Source of the DNA: Meandrina meandrites
Taxonomy: Eukaryota > Cnidaria > Anthozoa > Scleractinia > Meandrinidae
Length of the DNA: 64,000 nucleotides
Assembly: GCA_963693305.1 (NCBI GenBank)
Contig: OY855905.1
Coordinates: 35,169,637 to 35,233,636 of the forward strand
Direction of reading: 5' to 3'
Every line of letters starts with the position of its first letter. The first letter of the stretch is position 1. Position numbers and translations under genes: made by a program. Positions 33,296 through 44,955 of the stretch are shown here, piece after piece. Below the pieces are notes generated by a model. That model was not told the origin of the DNA. It saw only the letters and a list, made by a program, of their open reading frames with translations, and ran no database searches.

Positions 33296-33887
33296 AATAA
33301 TTACTTATGCAATCAGATAATAAGTGCGCCTGTTAGCTTGGAATACGCGTCCCTTGGAATCGTGAAATCATTAATCATTAATCCCCCCCCCCCCCCCCAG
33401 TACGGCTCAAGCAAGCTAGGTTAGTAAGTAGTTTATTATATGGTACTCGTTTTAGCAGCAAATTTTGAATTTGCCGACTTTCAAAAACCTGCAAATGCAC
33501 GGCGGCTTATGACTGTTTCCTTGGAAACGGTCCGTATGGCAAAATCCCGGCCAAGAAAGAATCAATCACAACCCCCGGCTTTACCTCAAGACTGCCTTGC
33601 CATATGATAAAAGTACTTATTTCCTTACTGTAACTATACAATGCTTACGTCACTTACAATATATCTAAAAAGACGACTAGCCGTTAATGCTAGAGAAAAG
33701 CCGCACAGTTATTAGGTTACTTATAAGTAACTGTACTAAAGTGACGAAACTGTGACAATTATAAATGTATAATAATAAATGTAAAAATAAAAACGTGACA
33801 TTTATTTCTTTCTTCTTTCGTTTTTCCTCTCTCTCGAGCTTTATTTCTTTTTCTTTCGTTTTGTTTATTGATTGACTATTAAGCTGT

Positions 33888-34334
33888 GTTCACATTAAAC
33901 CCGAAATATGTTTAGAGTAAACGTGTTTCAACGAAACATGTTTCACCTAAACAAATTTGTTTATGCATTGTTCACATCAGATGTCATTTTCAAACACGTT
34001 TGATGTCTGGCTGTGTAATTTATGCGGTTTTACGATACTTGCATAAATCTTGTACAAAATAAAAACATTTGCATTCATTATTTAGTTTAGTGCCAATATT
34101 CAAGCCCTTCGTAGGAGAAGAGCTTTCCAGCGTTTGGCGAGCAGACAGCATTTACACTATCGGTACAAGAATAATTTTTTGTAAATTTTGAGGTTGTTTC
34201 AATCATGATCAGAATAAACATGTTTCGATCATAATTCGCGCAACGCAGCGTCTGATGTGAACACTTTTCTTAGCGAAACATGTTTCATTCGTGATCAGAC
34301 TAATCATGTTTCGGCCTAGTGTGAACAAAGCTTT
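33888..34334. mobile_element. MITE with GTGTTCACATTAAACC ends
   Basis: Left AAGCTGTGTTCACATTAAAC and right GGCCTAGTGTGAACAAAGCTT are inverted. Inside, GAAACATGTTTC and TTCACATCAGATGTC/GTCTGATGTGAACAC form further pairs. About 445 bp, no coding content. Confidence 0.75.
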
Positions 34335-34464
34335 TATGTTTACATGAAATATTTTTTTTTATTTTAATGATTTATTTATTTTATTCATTATGCTATTCTA
34401 TTTGACCTTTTTACTAATTATTTTGTACATAGGTTAGCATTAAATTGTTTTTCCTTTTTTTCAG

Positions 34465-34600
34465 GAAAAGGCTAAGTCGTTCCAAATTAGCCTTTCCAAG
34501 ACTAGCAAAAGAGAAAAATTATTTGCAGTAATTCAGCTTAAATCAAATCAATAAAATAAACGTAAATATTTGGGCAATACTTTGTATTCTCATTTTATTT
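34465..34600 (+). other. Candidate 3' terminal exon, copy 2
   Basis: A strong polypyrimidine tract and acceptor (TTTTCCTTTTTTTCAG) precede GAAAAGGCTAAGTCG. Two overlapping AATAAA signals lie at 34550-34560. The order of landmarks matches 32839-32990 (AGGC-AAGT, TTTG-AGTAATT, AATAAA, TTGGG-AATA). It may be an alternative last exon. Confidence 0.3.
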
Positions 34601-35765
34601 AATAATAGTTTCCTAGTCAGTTATTGGCCTTGGAGTAGCTAATTTAGGGAGATACACTGCTTATTACGCTTACGGCGATAAAAACGTCCCTATGATCCTC
34701 TTTGTAAAACCGTCCCTTGCATGGAATCTTGAAATCATTCTTACTCCTAGAGAATAACCAGAAACTATTCATGATGAAACAAAGACAACATCGTCGAACA
34801 CTCGCATCTTGAATTATGACACTTATCTTTACCCAGATCCTTAATTCACCTACCTAAGATCAAAGCACAAGAACCTTAAGAGCTCTGCTGAAAGTTTACA
34901 ATGCCTTAAGGAACCCATTACGCATTGCGTTAAAACATGTACCGAATGATTCAATGGAAGCCAGCCATATTACATGTTTCATTGAACTTTCTTCGAATTT
35001 TTTCTTCACGGTTTCCACTTTTAATGCATCAAGAGTGCTCACGGCCTGCGTGGCAACAATGGATTGCTTTAACTGTATTCTTATTGGATGATTTTTATTG
35101 TAGGGGCGCCTAAACTACTGGAGGATCAACAGACCTCTTAAGCACTTCAGCAAATGGCCCATTTCAGATCATGTAATGTTCTCTAGAGAATTGTTACTTT
35201 ATGTGTCTGAAAATTATTCATTAATTTTCACCATGGAAATGTTTCAACATTTAAAAGAAATAGTTCTTTAAGGGTAACATCTCACATGGTCTGAAATGGA
35301 TCAACTAACAGTTAAGCGAAGCTAAAGAGGCCCATTAATACCGAAAATATAAAAATACAGAAAGGTTAGTTCACGGCTAGTAGGGAGATATACGCTTCAC
35401 GGTATTTGCTCCCAATTGGACTCAATCTTGTTTTCAGTTTATATATGTGTTATGAAGCTTTATATTATTTTTAGAGTTGAGTACATTGACTTCATCAGTT
35501 GTTAATAATTTTGTAGCTACCGTGAGATTCGTGTGATGTAAGGGCCCGACAACCCGAACAGAGACTTTAAGTTGTTTATCTTAGTTTATTAACAGCTCTT
35601 AGCTCTGAACATACAATAATTTCCATCGTTGGTCATGTTTGGGTTTGTCTACTGACCTTGGTTTGGGCCTCCATAAACATCCCATTAAAATTCCATAAAA
35701 GTCAGTTGAATGCCAGTCACATCTGCTTTTTTCTTATCTGTTTTGCCTCTGCTGTAGTTCATTTT
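34601..35765. other. No gene seen
   Basis: AT-rich sequence. Inverted pieces near 35165 and 35275 (TTTCAGATCATGTAATGTTC and CATCTCACATGGTCTGAAAT) suggest a degenerate MITE of about 200 bp. Confidence 0.35.
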
Positions 35766-35849
35766 TTAACTGCACCACCTGTGACAGGTGTACCAACACG
35801 ATAATAATATGCTTTGAAATCCTTTCCGAATATCCTTGTTGAATGGCAC

Positions 35850-36785
35850 TTACAAGCAAGGATTTATTGCCGACGTAGCATGGCTAAGGAACAGGCCAAT
35901 TGAGCCGATGCTGAATCCTCCTTGTGGAATTCCACACAGGTATTCTTTAGTTTGAAAAAAGTAAGGAAAGAGTGAAATATGCAAGGGAAGCCAGCATAAT
36001 GCGAAGACCACCACCACAATTATCAACATCTTAAGAACTTTTTTCCGTGCGTCTATCTCTCCGGCCCTGTTTGAACGGCACGCGACGGGCACGGGTCGAA
36101 TCCATATTTTGTAAACAACGCACGCGTAGAGCACGCAGATAATAACCAGAGGCAAAGCGTACAGCAGGACAAACATAATTACCGCATAGACCTTTGCAGC
36201 TGTTTCCTGGTCAAACAAAGGCGACCAGTCTTCATAACAGTAGATAATCCCGTTTATTTCCTTGATACTCATGGCGTAGAGCAGCGGAGAAACGGAGATG
36301 AATGACGTCAGCCAAATGGCAATAATCATGAATTTCACGATCCTTATGGTAACGATCTTCTTGAGAGGAAATGTGACAAGGCAAAATCGCTCGAATGCAA
36401 TTGCTGTCAATGTTAAAATTGAGCACGACACGGTTGAGTCGGAAATAAAGCTTTCGGACTTGTACACGATAATTCCTTGTATCCCATCAAACCAGTGGTA
36501 CCTTCCTGTTATCTGCCTAGTTAGTCTTCCAGGCATGTTACAGACGGTAACCAATATATCCGCGGCGGCCATGTTTATGATCAGTCGATAAGTTATCGTA
36601 TTAAGTCGACTGTTCCTTTTCACAGTGCATATCAGCAGAGGATTGCCAATAAGGGACACCAAAATGATCACGGTGTATCCAATAATGTTGATGACTTTAA
36701 CCACGGAGTTCTCCATTTCGGTTTCACAAGAATCATTTGATATGTTTCTTGGGATGTTTGCTGTGTTATTTCCAGTGCTGTTCAT
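35850..36785 (-). CDS. Class A GPCR, stop codon at the NPxxY tyrosine
   Basis: Intronless frame of 311 aa from an ATG at 36785. The N-terminus has several N-glycosylation sites (NST, NNT, NIS, NDS). Helices are recognised by IGN (TM1), NMAAAD (TM2), ERF in place of DRY (end of TM3), CWLP (TM6) and NPCL (TM7), in the style of neuropeptide receptors (rhodopsin family). The position usually held by the TM3 cysteine (25 residues before the Arg of ERF) is Tyr, although ECL2 keeps a Cys (IYCYEDW). TAA at 35850-35852 stands where NPxxY needs Tyr. Beyond it the same frame continues for 27 codons (FNKDIRKGFQ, a normal helix 8, then SCWYTCHRWCS) to a stop at 35766-35768. So the tail is intact and only one base separates this from a full receptor. 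It is either a young pseudogene, a null allele, a readthrough case or a base error. Confidence 0.85.
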   Translation of the reverse strand: MNSTGNNTANIPRNISNDSCETEMENSVVKVINIIGYTVIILVSLIGNPLLICTVKRNSRLNTITYRLIINMAAADILVTVCNMPGRLTRQITGRYHWFDGIQGIIVYKSESFISDSTVSCSILTLTAIAFERFCLVTFPLKKIVTIRIVKFMIIAIWLTSFISVSPLLYAMSIKEINGIIYCYEDWSPLFDQETAAKVYAVIMFVLLYALPLVIICVLYACVVYKIWIRPVPVACRSNRAGEIDARKKVLKMLIIVVVVFALCWLPLHISLFPYFFQTKEYLCGIPQGGFSIGSIGLFLSHATSAINPCL

Positions 36786-37949
36786 TGTGTATCCGTGAAA
36801 TTTCAGTCAAAAGTCTTGTCCTAATCAGTCAGTAAAGAACTGACAACTAACTGATGCTCCTCTGCGTCCGACGAAATGTTCTCCTCTGCTAACAAGGAGA
36901 AAGTAAAGATAAACCGTTGTATCGATAAAACTGGAAATGCATTGCATACAAAATCAAAGTTTTTTTCTCCTTTGCAGTTCTTTCCTACTGTATTTCATTG
37001 GCATATTTCAGTGGCAAATAAATACACCACCCCATACCTTGGTGACTCCAACTGGCATCGCCTATGAGAACACAACTTCTGAGTTCACTGTAAGAGTGCC
37101 TTCCTTGCGAGTTAGTTACAAATGTAATTAAAAGAACAGGAAACCAGTAAACATGTCCAAATATCGTAAATTTTTAATAACTTTCAATGCATTGTTTGAA
37201 AAACCTTGATATTGGTCTTCGAATTTATTTCTGGTTCATTACGCGTACGACAATTAGCACCAGAAAAGTGAAAAAAGTGACTATGGTATTAGAATGGTGA
37301 AAGCTGTGTTGTCTGTGGTTTCTAGTGTCCATACAGATATTTCTCTTACTAACTCCTTCAATTCAACTAAAATATAAAAAAAATCGTTGGTTTTTCCAGT
37401 TGAATTGAGGTCTCACTAAATAATTCAATTTGCTCTTAGAGCTCTCATTTTTAATTTTAATCATCAGTTCTTTTTTATTTCATTTGATTACCAATGTCCT
37501 GTTCAAGAGCCGCTTAGCCGTGAATCTGGTTTTTAATTTCAATTAGGGCAACAACAAATTCGATAATTTATTCACTGACACAACAAAGCACAAAACACCT
37601 CAGTTAAGAAGTGGGAACACCGCCTGGCAGTCTTTTGTCTTCATTGTTTTCACACTAATAAATTTCATTATTGAATTCCCGTAATGGCACCAGGCGGCCG
37701 TGTAATTATTTTGATAATCACACGGTGACTTAAAATGAAACTTATAATCAAGCTACATGGAAAAGAAAATCATTTACCATGGCAAATGTTTTAGGCTAAA
37801 TTGCTTACCTTGCTATACCTGTAACAACCTGGTTTCGTAGACAAGCAAATTAGTTTATGTTAAAAGAAAATAACTCCTCAGTTTATAACTTTATTATAAG
37901 AATATTGTATTTTTTTTCAAGAAATTTAAATGTTCTTGTCTTTCTGCTT
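36786..37949. other. No gene seen; upstream of the 36-kb GPCR
   Basis: AT-rich sequence. No exon is supported, and the promoter of the GPCR should lie in the first few hundred bases but shows no clear elements. Confidence 0.35.
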
Positions 37950-39855
37950 CTAACCCTCTGCTATGTCACTTCATAGAGGAGTCAGGCAAGGGTGCCCCTT
38001 ATCAGGGCTACTATTTGTCTTAGCTGTCGAAACGCTGGCCCAACCATCAGGCGGAATAATAACATATGTGGCCTGAAACTTAATGACACTGAAATAAAAC
38101 TAAGTCTGTATGCTGATGACATCACAGCCTTCATACTTAACGACTCTTCTGCGGACCACTTATTTAACCTCCTAAGTAAATTTGGAGAGTGTTCAGGTCT
38201 TAAAATAAACATTTCTAAAACAGAAGGAATGTGGCTTGGTAGCCTTAAACAAAACAAAGGCAAGCGATCCCCCTTTAACATCTCTCTGCGAGAAACTTGA
38301 CCCTTATAGGAAGGATATGTACTGTCAAGACTCTCGCCATCTCCAAACTAGTCTATAACACATCTGTTCTCTCAGCTTCACCCAACATATGCAAACAAGT
38401 CAACGATATCTGCTTCAGGTTTGTTTGGAAAGTGAAACCGGATAAAATTAAACGGCACACTCTTATTGGTCCCCTTGATAAAGGTGGTCTTAATATGATC
38501 GACTTTGTTATGATGGACAAATCTCTTAAAGCTGCGTGGGCAAAGCGATTATGTGATGCTGGAGATAGTAAATGGTGCGCTGCCTTCTCCTCGGCCACAA
38601 CCCACCTCGGTGGCACTTTCCTTTTTGAATGTAACTTTGATATACGTATACATGACTTAAATCTGACCTCAGAATTGCCTTCCTTCTACAAAGAAGTACT
38701 TTCGGCCTGGCAAGAGATACACTCTACAGACCCCTCATCTGCCGACGAATACGGAAATGAAATCATTTGGAACAACCGTTTTATTAGAATAGATGGAAAA
38801 TCGATCTTTTTTCTGTCATGGTATCAAAAAGGTGTGATTAAAATACGCGACCTTCTGAACGATGGTAGGTTCTTGTCCAGAGCCGAATTTCAAGAGAAAT
38901 ATGGTCTAAAAGTAAATTTCTTAAAATATTTCGGTCTCCTCTCTGCAATCCCTAGTGGGTGGAAAAACTCCCTTTTAAATTCTCCGCATATACCCTCCAA
39001 TAAGGCTGTCAAAGATAACCTAACACCCTCTAATGTCACTGCCAAAATGGCTCGCGAATATTTTGTTTTGAAAGTTCTTAAATCCCCAAATATAGAACTA
39101 GAACTAGTCGGAAAAAACTTATCCCCAAAAGCCATATACCAACTGCCTTTTAAAGTCACAATAGAAAACAAACTAAGATGTTTCCAATACAAAATCATTC
39201 ATGGCATCCTTCCCACAAACAAACGTCTTTTTAAAATGGGACTGAAAACGTCACCTCGCTGTGATCGCTGCAACTTTTCCAACGAAACTTTGGTTCATCT
39301 TTTGTACGAATGCCCCATTACGCAAAGTTTTTGGCGTGAAATTATAAATTGGTGGAACGAGAAACGATCGGAGAATTGTTCCTTAAACGCGACAGCTATT
39401 CTGTACGGCTATAAACCAGACTGTACTAGGTTTTACGCTTTAAACCATATTCTAATCATCGCGAAATATCACATTTTCCATGCTTGGTTGGATAACAGCT
39501 CCCCAAGTTTTGAAATTTTTTATCTCGTTCTCAAAGACAAGATCCTTTGTGAAAGCAGAATTGCTTTTAAAAACAACACCTTGTCGAAATTTAGATCAAA
39601 ATGGACTACATTATGCGCTTTAGCCCCTCAAAATGTTTCCACTTAGAATGTGCCATCCACCTTTTTTTCATATGTCTTTTTTTTTCTTTTTCTTTTTTCG
39701 CTAAAAAATTGTAAAATTAAACAATCTATTGTAAACAAACTTTGTAATTACTTATACGTAGTGATATGGTGTAATTGTTTTCTCTGTATTAATAATATTG
39801 TACGTCTTTTCTCAATACTGTAAAACCTTATTCTCTTCAATAATAAAAAAAAATG
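37950..39855 (+). mobile_element. 5'-truncated LINE, reverse transcriptase and zinc-knuckle
   Basis: RGVRQGCPLSGLLFVLAVET (37975-38034) is reverse-transcriptase motif B. After a frameshift near 38045, LSLYADDITAF (about 38100-38133) carries the catalytic YADD. After a second frameshift near 38297 a 449-codon frame runs to 39646, with the thumb region (AISKLVYNTSVLS), then CDRCNFSNETLVHLLYECP, the zf-RVT knuckle, and FWREIINWWNE. The tail ends at an A-rich stretch near 39845. The N-terminal endonuclease and palm start are missing, as in target-primed insertion that stopped early. It is not active. Confidence 0.9.
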
Positions 39856-40529
39856 TCACTTGTGATCCAGTGAGTAGTGAAGCTATTGTCAACAGAAACT
39901 TTGTTTTAGTGTAATCGTATTAAGTTTGTTTTCGATGTAATTTATGTTTATTTGCATTTCCTTATTTATTCATTTATGTTCAGGATCCAGACACTACCCT
40001 TCGTTCATTTTATTTATCTGCTCATTTTTACAATATTAAATTTATATTTCAAGTCTAAATAGCTTTAAACTTCGATTCAAAGTTGTGCATTATGTTCCAA
40101 GTTCTAAACATATAACTATTTGGAGTTGTCATCATTTTTGAAAATTGCTACAGTACACTCCACATGTACTACAACTGCATGTTTAAGATGTATTTTCCTT
40201 TCAATTGCCAAACATTGGCCGTCTGTACATTTACTTATTTGCTGACCACAAAAATAACTGCTAATCTGCGAACTAATTCCAACTATTTTTAATCTACGTG
40301 CTTCAATACCGATGATGATTAAACTTATTTCCGTCTGTTCCGAATCAGGTTGATTTACTTCACAGAATGCAACATTTTAAAACTGGTATATGAAACAATT
40401 TCATTTATTTAGGGAAATATCCCTCTGAGAGTATTTTGGTTGGTTTGTTCTTTTGCATAACAATTAATTTACATTAAGAACAGTTATTTTAAACCAACAG
40501 AGGCAGCACAGTGAGGGGAATATGACCTA
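39856..40529. other. No gene seen
   Basis: AT-rich sequence, nothing supported. Confidence 0.35.
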
Positions 40530-40815
40530 GTAAGCCCGGGACAAATGAGGATGAGAGTTGACCGTCATGAGAGTTTTTGTCAACTCTCATCGACTATTAT
40601 CAACTAGAGCCAAACGAGAACGAAAGTCGTCGAGAGTCCGTTAAGAGTGACAAAAAGAAAGAGAAACTGTCATCGACTCTCATGAAAAATTTGAGCTCGT
40701 TCAAAGTCGATGAAAGCGCACGAAAGTCGATGAGAGCGCACGAGATTTTCAGGCCAAACGAGAGCGAGAGTTTGAACTCTTATCAACTCTCACCCTCGTT
40801 TGGTCAGGGCTTTAG
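40530..40815. mobile_element. MITE built of GATGAGAGTTGA/TCAACTCTCATC words
   Basis: The ends AGCCCGGGACAAATGAGGAT and ACCCTCGTTTGGTCAGGGCT are roughly inverted. Between them ATCAACTCTCA, GTCGATGAGAG and relatives repeat in both orientations. A fragment of the same family is at 53060-53125. The open frame across it (40577-40936) is not a gene. Confidence 0.6.
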
Positions 40816-41783
40816 AGCTCGGGTTCGGGTGGAAGATAGTCAGTTTGGCCTCTGTAAAAAATTGTACTGTCGAGGTTTGGTCTCTGTTGTTGAAGGTTGT
40901 ATTTCAAGTAGACAAAACTTAATTCGAGTCGTATGATTTGAAGATTTATAAGTTCTGGACACCAGGTTTCTAGATATGATATAAACATTCACACCTAGTG
41001 GCGAGAGCAGTATCTCCTGAGCGGGCTTCCGAACGACTGACTGATACTTGTTTTATTAAATGACAGAAAGTTTTGTTTCATAATTTACCGGTAACGAAAA
41101 GGATTGCCCAAATATTCGTAGATTTAATTGCATCTTAGTTTATTAATTATACTTTTAAAAATTTTATTTTCAACACTTTTAGCAATGATTTCTTGAAAAC
41201 ATACCACAGATATTGGGAAATGATGGAATTACATCACGGCTGTCGTTTTACCGGCTGATAACCGTTTCTTGTGTTTATTATGTCTCGAGCTCTTGAGATT
41301 GAAACTCCAGGAATTGCGTTTTTCTTTCCACGTTTTAAGCTAGAGGAGAATGCTAAAATTAAGTGATTGTATCGGCTAGTGATAAGGTCATAACAGGCCC
41401 TTTCTGTCTCATGACTGAAGAATTCGCGATTTCAAGACCTGCTTGTAGTTATTGGCTTCTAAGAGAGTAAAACTGCTAAAAGTAGGCTTTGCAATTGGCT
41501 TTGCAACGTTCAATCTTTAAATTCGCTACTGACGTGACATGATAAAGTAAACCAAGTTTAATTCCCTTGTGAAGCGTTTCCTGTCGAATTCTATATCCGC
41601 ATTGAAAACGTGAACGCCATAACATAAATATATACATTGTGAGAACAAGGGTCCTGCCCGACCTTAAATGATTACGATGAACTGTAACTATTACCAAGAG
41701 TCTATTAGACATCTATAATATCAAATATTTTTAAAAACTAGCAATGGCATATTGCAATTCCTGCGTGTTTACTGGTTAACAGG
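40816..41783. other. No gene seen
   Basis: AT-rich sequence. The short - strand frame at 41476-41712 has no support. Confidence 0.35.
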
Positions 41784-41811
41784 CAATGGTATATGAGCTC
41801 ATATACCATTG
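41784..41811. repeat. Perfect 28-bp palindrome
   Basis: CAATGGTATATGAG followed directly by its exact complement, centred on GAGCTC. Confidence 0.9.
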
Positions 41812-41869
41812 ACCACAAATAACGTAGCTGGGAGCTCAAATATTACCATTCTTTTGGGCGTTTTTAATA

Positions 41870-41872
41870 AAA

Positions 41873-41906
<34 letters not shown>

Positions 41907-41987
41907 CGTTATGGCCAACTCGGCGCTACGCGCCTCGTTGGCTATCTACCATCTCATATCCAACGCGCACTCGTGGAATAATTGTTA
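41870..41987. mobile_element. Hairpin MITE
   Basis: AACAATTATTCCACTCGCGC, GTTGGATATGAGAT and GCCAACTCGGCGC pair with the inverted copy ending GTGGAATAATTGTT. The loop is GCGCTACGCGCC. Confidence 0.85.
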
Positions 41988-42489
41988 ATTGTATGCTTTC
42001 ATTTTGGTGAATTACCCATCTAAGGCTATAGTCTTGTAAAGGCTCCTGGCAAGTGCTATTATAGAGAGATGGAATTAGTTATAATAGAGCGGCAAGGAAC
42101 TGTGAAATAAAATAGTTATTGTAATTTCTTTTATTTTGTTCTGCATTTTAGGCTAAGACTATTGGTAAAACTGTGTCATTTATGTTTTGGTGTTTACATA
42201 AGAGTGAATAAAAACTTGTTATATGAAAATTTGGTTCTAAGAGTGAAACTGATTTTGAGAAAATTGGCAGTAACACATCATGGAATAAATTGAGCATCAT
42301 GACAGATGAGTTTCCATGGAGATGTAAATAAATTATCATCACTTCTGGTTTTTTCCTGTTTTCAAGTCAAATAATAACATACTTCATTTACGTAATATGG
42401 ACCAGTGTGGACTCCACTTATTTTATACGTCAATGTAAATTGTACTTTATTGTTTATTGGTATACAGGTTATATAAAGATAATCTTGTT
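41988..42489. other. No gene seen
   Basis: AT-rich sequence before the duplicated GPCR unit. Confidence 0.35.
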
Positions 42490-44955
42490 GACAATAACTT
42501 TTTCACTATCTTCTACCGTTTACTGGGAAATGATTCTCTATAAACATATTTAAAACTGAACTCGTTGAATTCAAGTTCTAAGACGACATTAATAAAGAGT
42601 GGCTCAGTTCTGACAGGACTTGCATTTTCAGGAGTCTTCAAATGAATAATTAATCATGTCCACGCAACTTGAGTTGAACACCTTATCATCATCAAATCCG
42701 TCTCCGTTAGTAAATCAATTTCCGTTTTGTAAGAAAAACGGCCTGCCGTTTTTTTTCATTAAAGCACACCATTATTTAGCAAGTGCTACGTGTTTCATTT
42801 GAGTATAAGCAACAAAATTGTTTTTTATTTCTTATCATTATCAATTATTTACAATGAGTCATAAGTTGAAATGTTTCGGATACAAAAAAATTAACAAACA
42901 CTGAGCCGAATGTAGCCAATACACACAAACAATACAATCTTTTCAAAATTGCTATAGTAGAAACCAACGACTTATTTTTTAGTGGTTTTTTTTCGTAACT
43001 TCAGAAGGTTGGTATATTCAAATGTCTGTATTTATCTCCCATCTTAACTGATGTACATATCTGTTTGTCCAGCTTTGTTGGGGCTTTTCTAAATTGAGCT
43101 TAAATGTAAAGGTGTTTGTTTTATGAATTTTAATAGTTTAGGGCAATGTTTTGGTAATGATAAAAGGGCTTTAGTCTGAACCACAGGATATAACACCCAC
43201 TGAATTATATAATTGCCTTCTCGGGTAAAATTGCTGTTTTGTTTAATATTCTGGCATTTAATAAAGTACCAGTGAATACTAATTGTAACTAATGACAAGA
43301 AATGGCTTTCTTTACAGCCTTTCTGAACTCCCTACTTCGTATGCAATAAATAAATGGGTTAAAAGCCGAGTTGCTGAATTCTGCCAACGCTCCCCAAAAC
43401 CAATATCCGTTTATTCTCGATTTCTTACAAAGATCAGAGGTGAAAAACTGAACGAGTGATATCACCAAACTTGGTGTCCAACAAATTGCAAAAACACCAA
43501 CGATTATTCCAATTGTAAATGCTGCTTTGCGGTTCTTTAGTTGCACAATAACTTCATCCGGAGTAAAAGTCTCCTGCCCCGAAATTCTTTTGACTTGGAG
43601 TCGAGCTGCCTTGAAGATAAAATAATAACAGATTGAGATGAGTGTTAAAGGTATAATAACAGTGATGGCTGTGGCGGCAAGCCAGAGTTTCGGCAACTGA
43701 AATGGATCTGTGATAATAAGGCGCAAACAAGCGAACAAGATGGAAAAGATCCAGACGGAAACGATTATGAATCGAACGCGTTTCCATGTCATGATTTCAT
43801 TGTAACGCATTTTTGTGACTGCTATGTATCGATCCATACTAACTGCACATAAGCTCAAGGTAGTCGCAACGATAGTTTGCATCGTCAAGACCTCAATGAC
43901 AGTCGATAGCTGGTTATCACTTTTCCAAATATTCAAGACGCTCTTTACAACCCACAGAGGATTCATGAACAATCCAACTGTCAAGTCAGCGACACTCATC
44001 GATCCAATAAACGCGTTTGACACGGTCCTCTGGTTTTGAACTTTATAAAAAGCTGCTAAAATGAGTGTGTTTCCAAAGACGGAGGCCAATCCCAGTATTG
44101 TGTTCATCGTAGATAGGACTACAATTTCTGTGCTTGTGAGTGCCCCAGAACAATCGCTCAATTTCGCCACCGGTGTGCCTGTAGTATTCATGCCTTGAGT
44201 AAAATGGAACAATTTTTCAAATTGCCAGTATTAGTATCTGTTCACCTTTCTTTTGGAATCGAACGCTTTCTTTCTTCAAGAATATTTTTGTAAAAGAGAA
44301 GCTTAGGAGAGAAAAATACTGCCAAACGACCCAAGTCAAATCGACGCTTAGACTATTCATTAACTTATGCATACGTCTAACAGATGATGTTTTCCCACAA
44401 TTGTCTGTCGTCATTTATAAGCTGCATTTAAAAGTTTCATTTGTCTAAGCGTTTAAACTAAATTAATGAGTCACTCAGACTAGCACCTGAAATTACTAAA
44501 TGCTGGAAAAAACGAGAAATTTTGTCAACGTAACCCGTAAAATACAAAACCATTTCCATGCGCCGAATGCCTTAGAATTGAAAACATATATAGGCATAGT
44601 TAAAATTTGAATTTATTTCTCAGTTTTAAATATCCTGAAACATAAGAGTTTATACAAGAATCGAAATTACCAAAGCCTTATTTCCAGCAGCGCTCGAGGG
44701 CAAGCCAAGATAAAAAGCCTATCATTTAAAATAAAACAATAAAATAAGCTTTTAAACTCCTTCAGCATATACTTCCAAAATGAGTCGATGAAAAATATAC
44801 AACGGTATCAGTTTTGTTGAATTTTTATCCTGGAAAGTGCTAATCGAGTGTTTGAGTAACAGCTATCATGTTGCATAAGCGCCTGCTTTCTTCCCAAATA
44901 CACTCTTTCAGTTTATTCTCACCCTTTCAAGACCTAAAAGTATCATTGTAAAGTA
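42490..44955. repeat. Tandem duplication unit 1 (contains a GPCR)
   Basis: Aligns with 45460-48050 in the same orientation. Flanks are about 80-85% alike by eye with many indels, while the receptor frame itself is almost identical. Confidence 0.85.
43289..44212 (-). CDS. Class A GPCR, tandem copy 1
   Basis: Intronless, 307 aa. Seven helices are recognised by GN (TM1), SVADLTVG (TM2), MDRYIAV (TM3 end), IIPLTLISICYYFIFK (TM5), FAICWTPS (TM6) and NPFIYCIRSREFRKA (TM7 and helix 8). Both the TM3 cysteine and an ECL2 cysteine are missing, as in the melanocortin/cannabinoid/adenosine-like branch, so those are the nearest named relatives; the ligand is unknown. The N-terminus is short, with a glycosylation site (NTT). 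A second ATG at codon 8 (MNTTGT) could be the true start. Copy 2 at 46296 differs by only three residues (here Thr in TQG, Thr in GNT, Leu in TTLSL). No lesion is seen, so the receptor should function at the plasma membrane. Confidence 0.93.
   Translation of the reverse strand: MFHFTQGMNTTGTPVAKLSDCSGALTSTEIVVLSTMNTILGLASVFGNTLILAAFYKVQNQRTVSNAFIGSMSVADLTVGLFMNPLWVVKSVLNIWKSDNQLSTVIEVLTMQTIVATTLSLCAVSMDRYIAVTKMRYNEIMTWKRVRFIIVSVWIFSILFACLRLIITDPFQLPKLWLAATAITVIIPLTLISICYYFIFKAARLQVKRISGQETFTPDEVIVQLKNRKAAFTIGIIVGVFAICWTPSLVISLVQFFTSDLCKKSRINGYWFWGALAEFSNSAFNPFIYCIRSREFRKAVKKAISCH

Noticed and set aside
35838..35855. GTAAGT after NPC in the 36-kb GPCR as a true splice donor
   Set aside because: The sequence directly beyond continues the receptor in frame through helix 8, so an intron there is not needed; a nonsense change is simpler, though transcripts could still show splicing.
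36298..36591. Frame antisense to the 36-kb GPCR
   Set aside because: Shadow of the receptor gene on the opposite strand. Similar shadows lie in the GPCR pair (43815-44039, 46822-47046).
40577..40936. 119-codon + strand frame
   Set aside because: Covers a MITE of repeated GATGAGAGTTGA words; no domain and no splice support.
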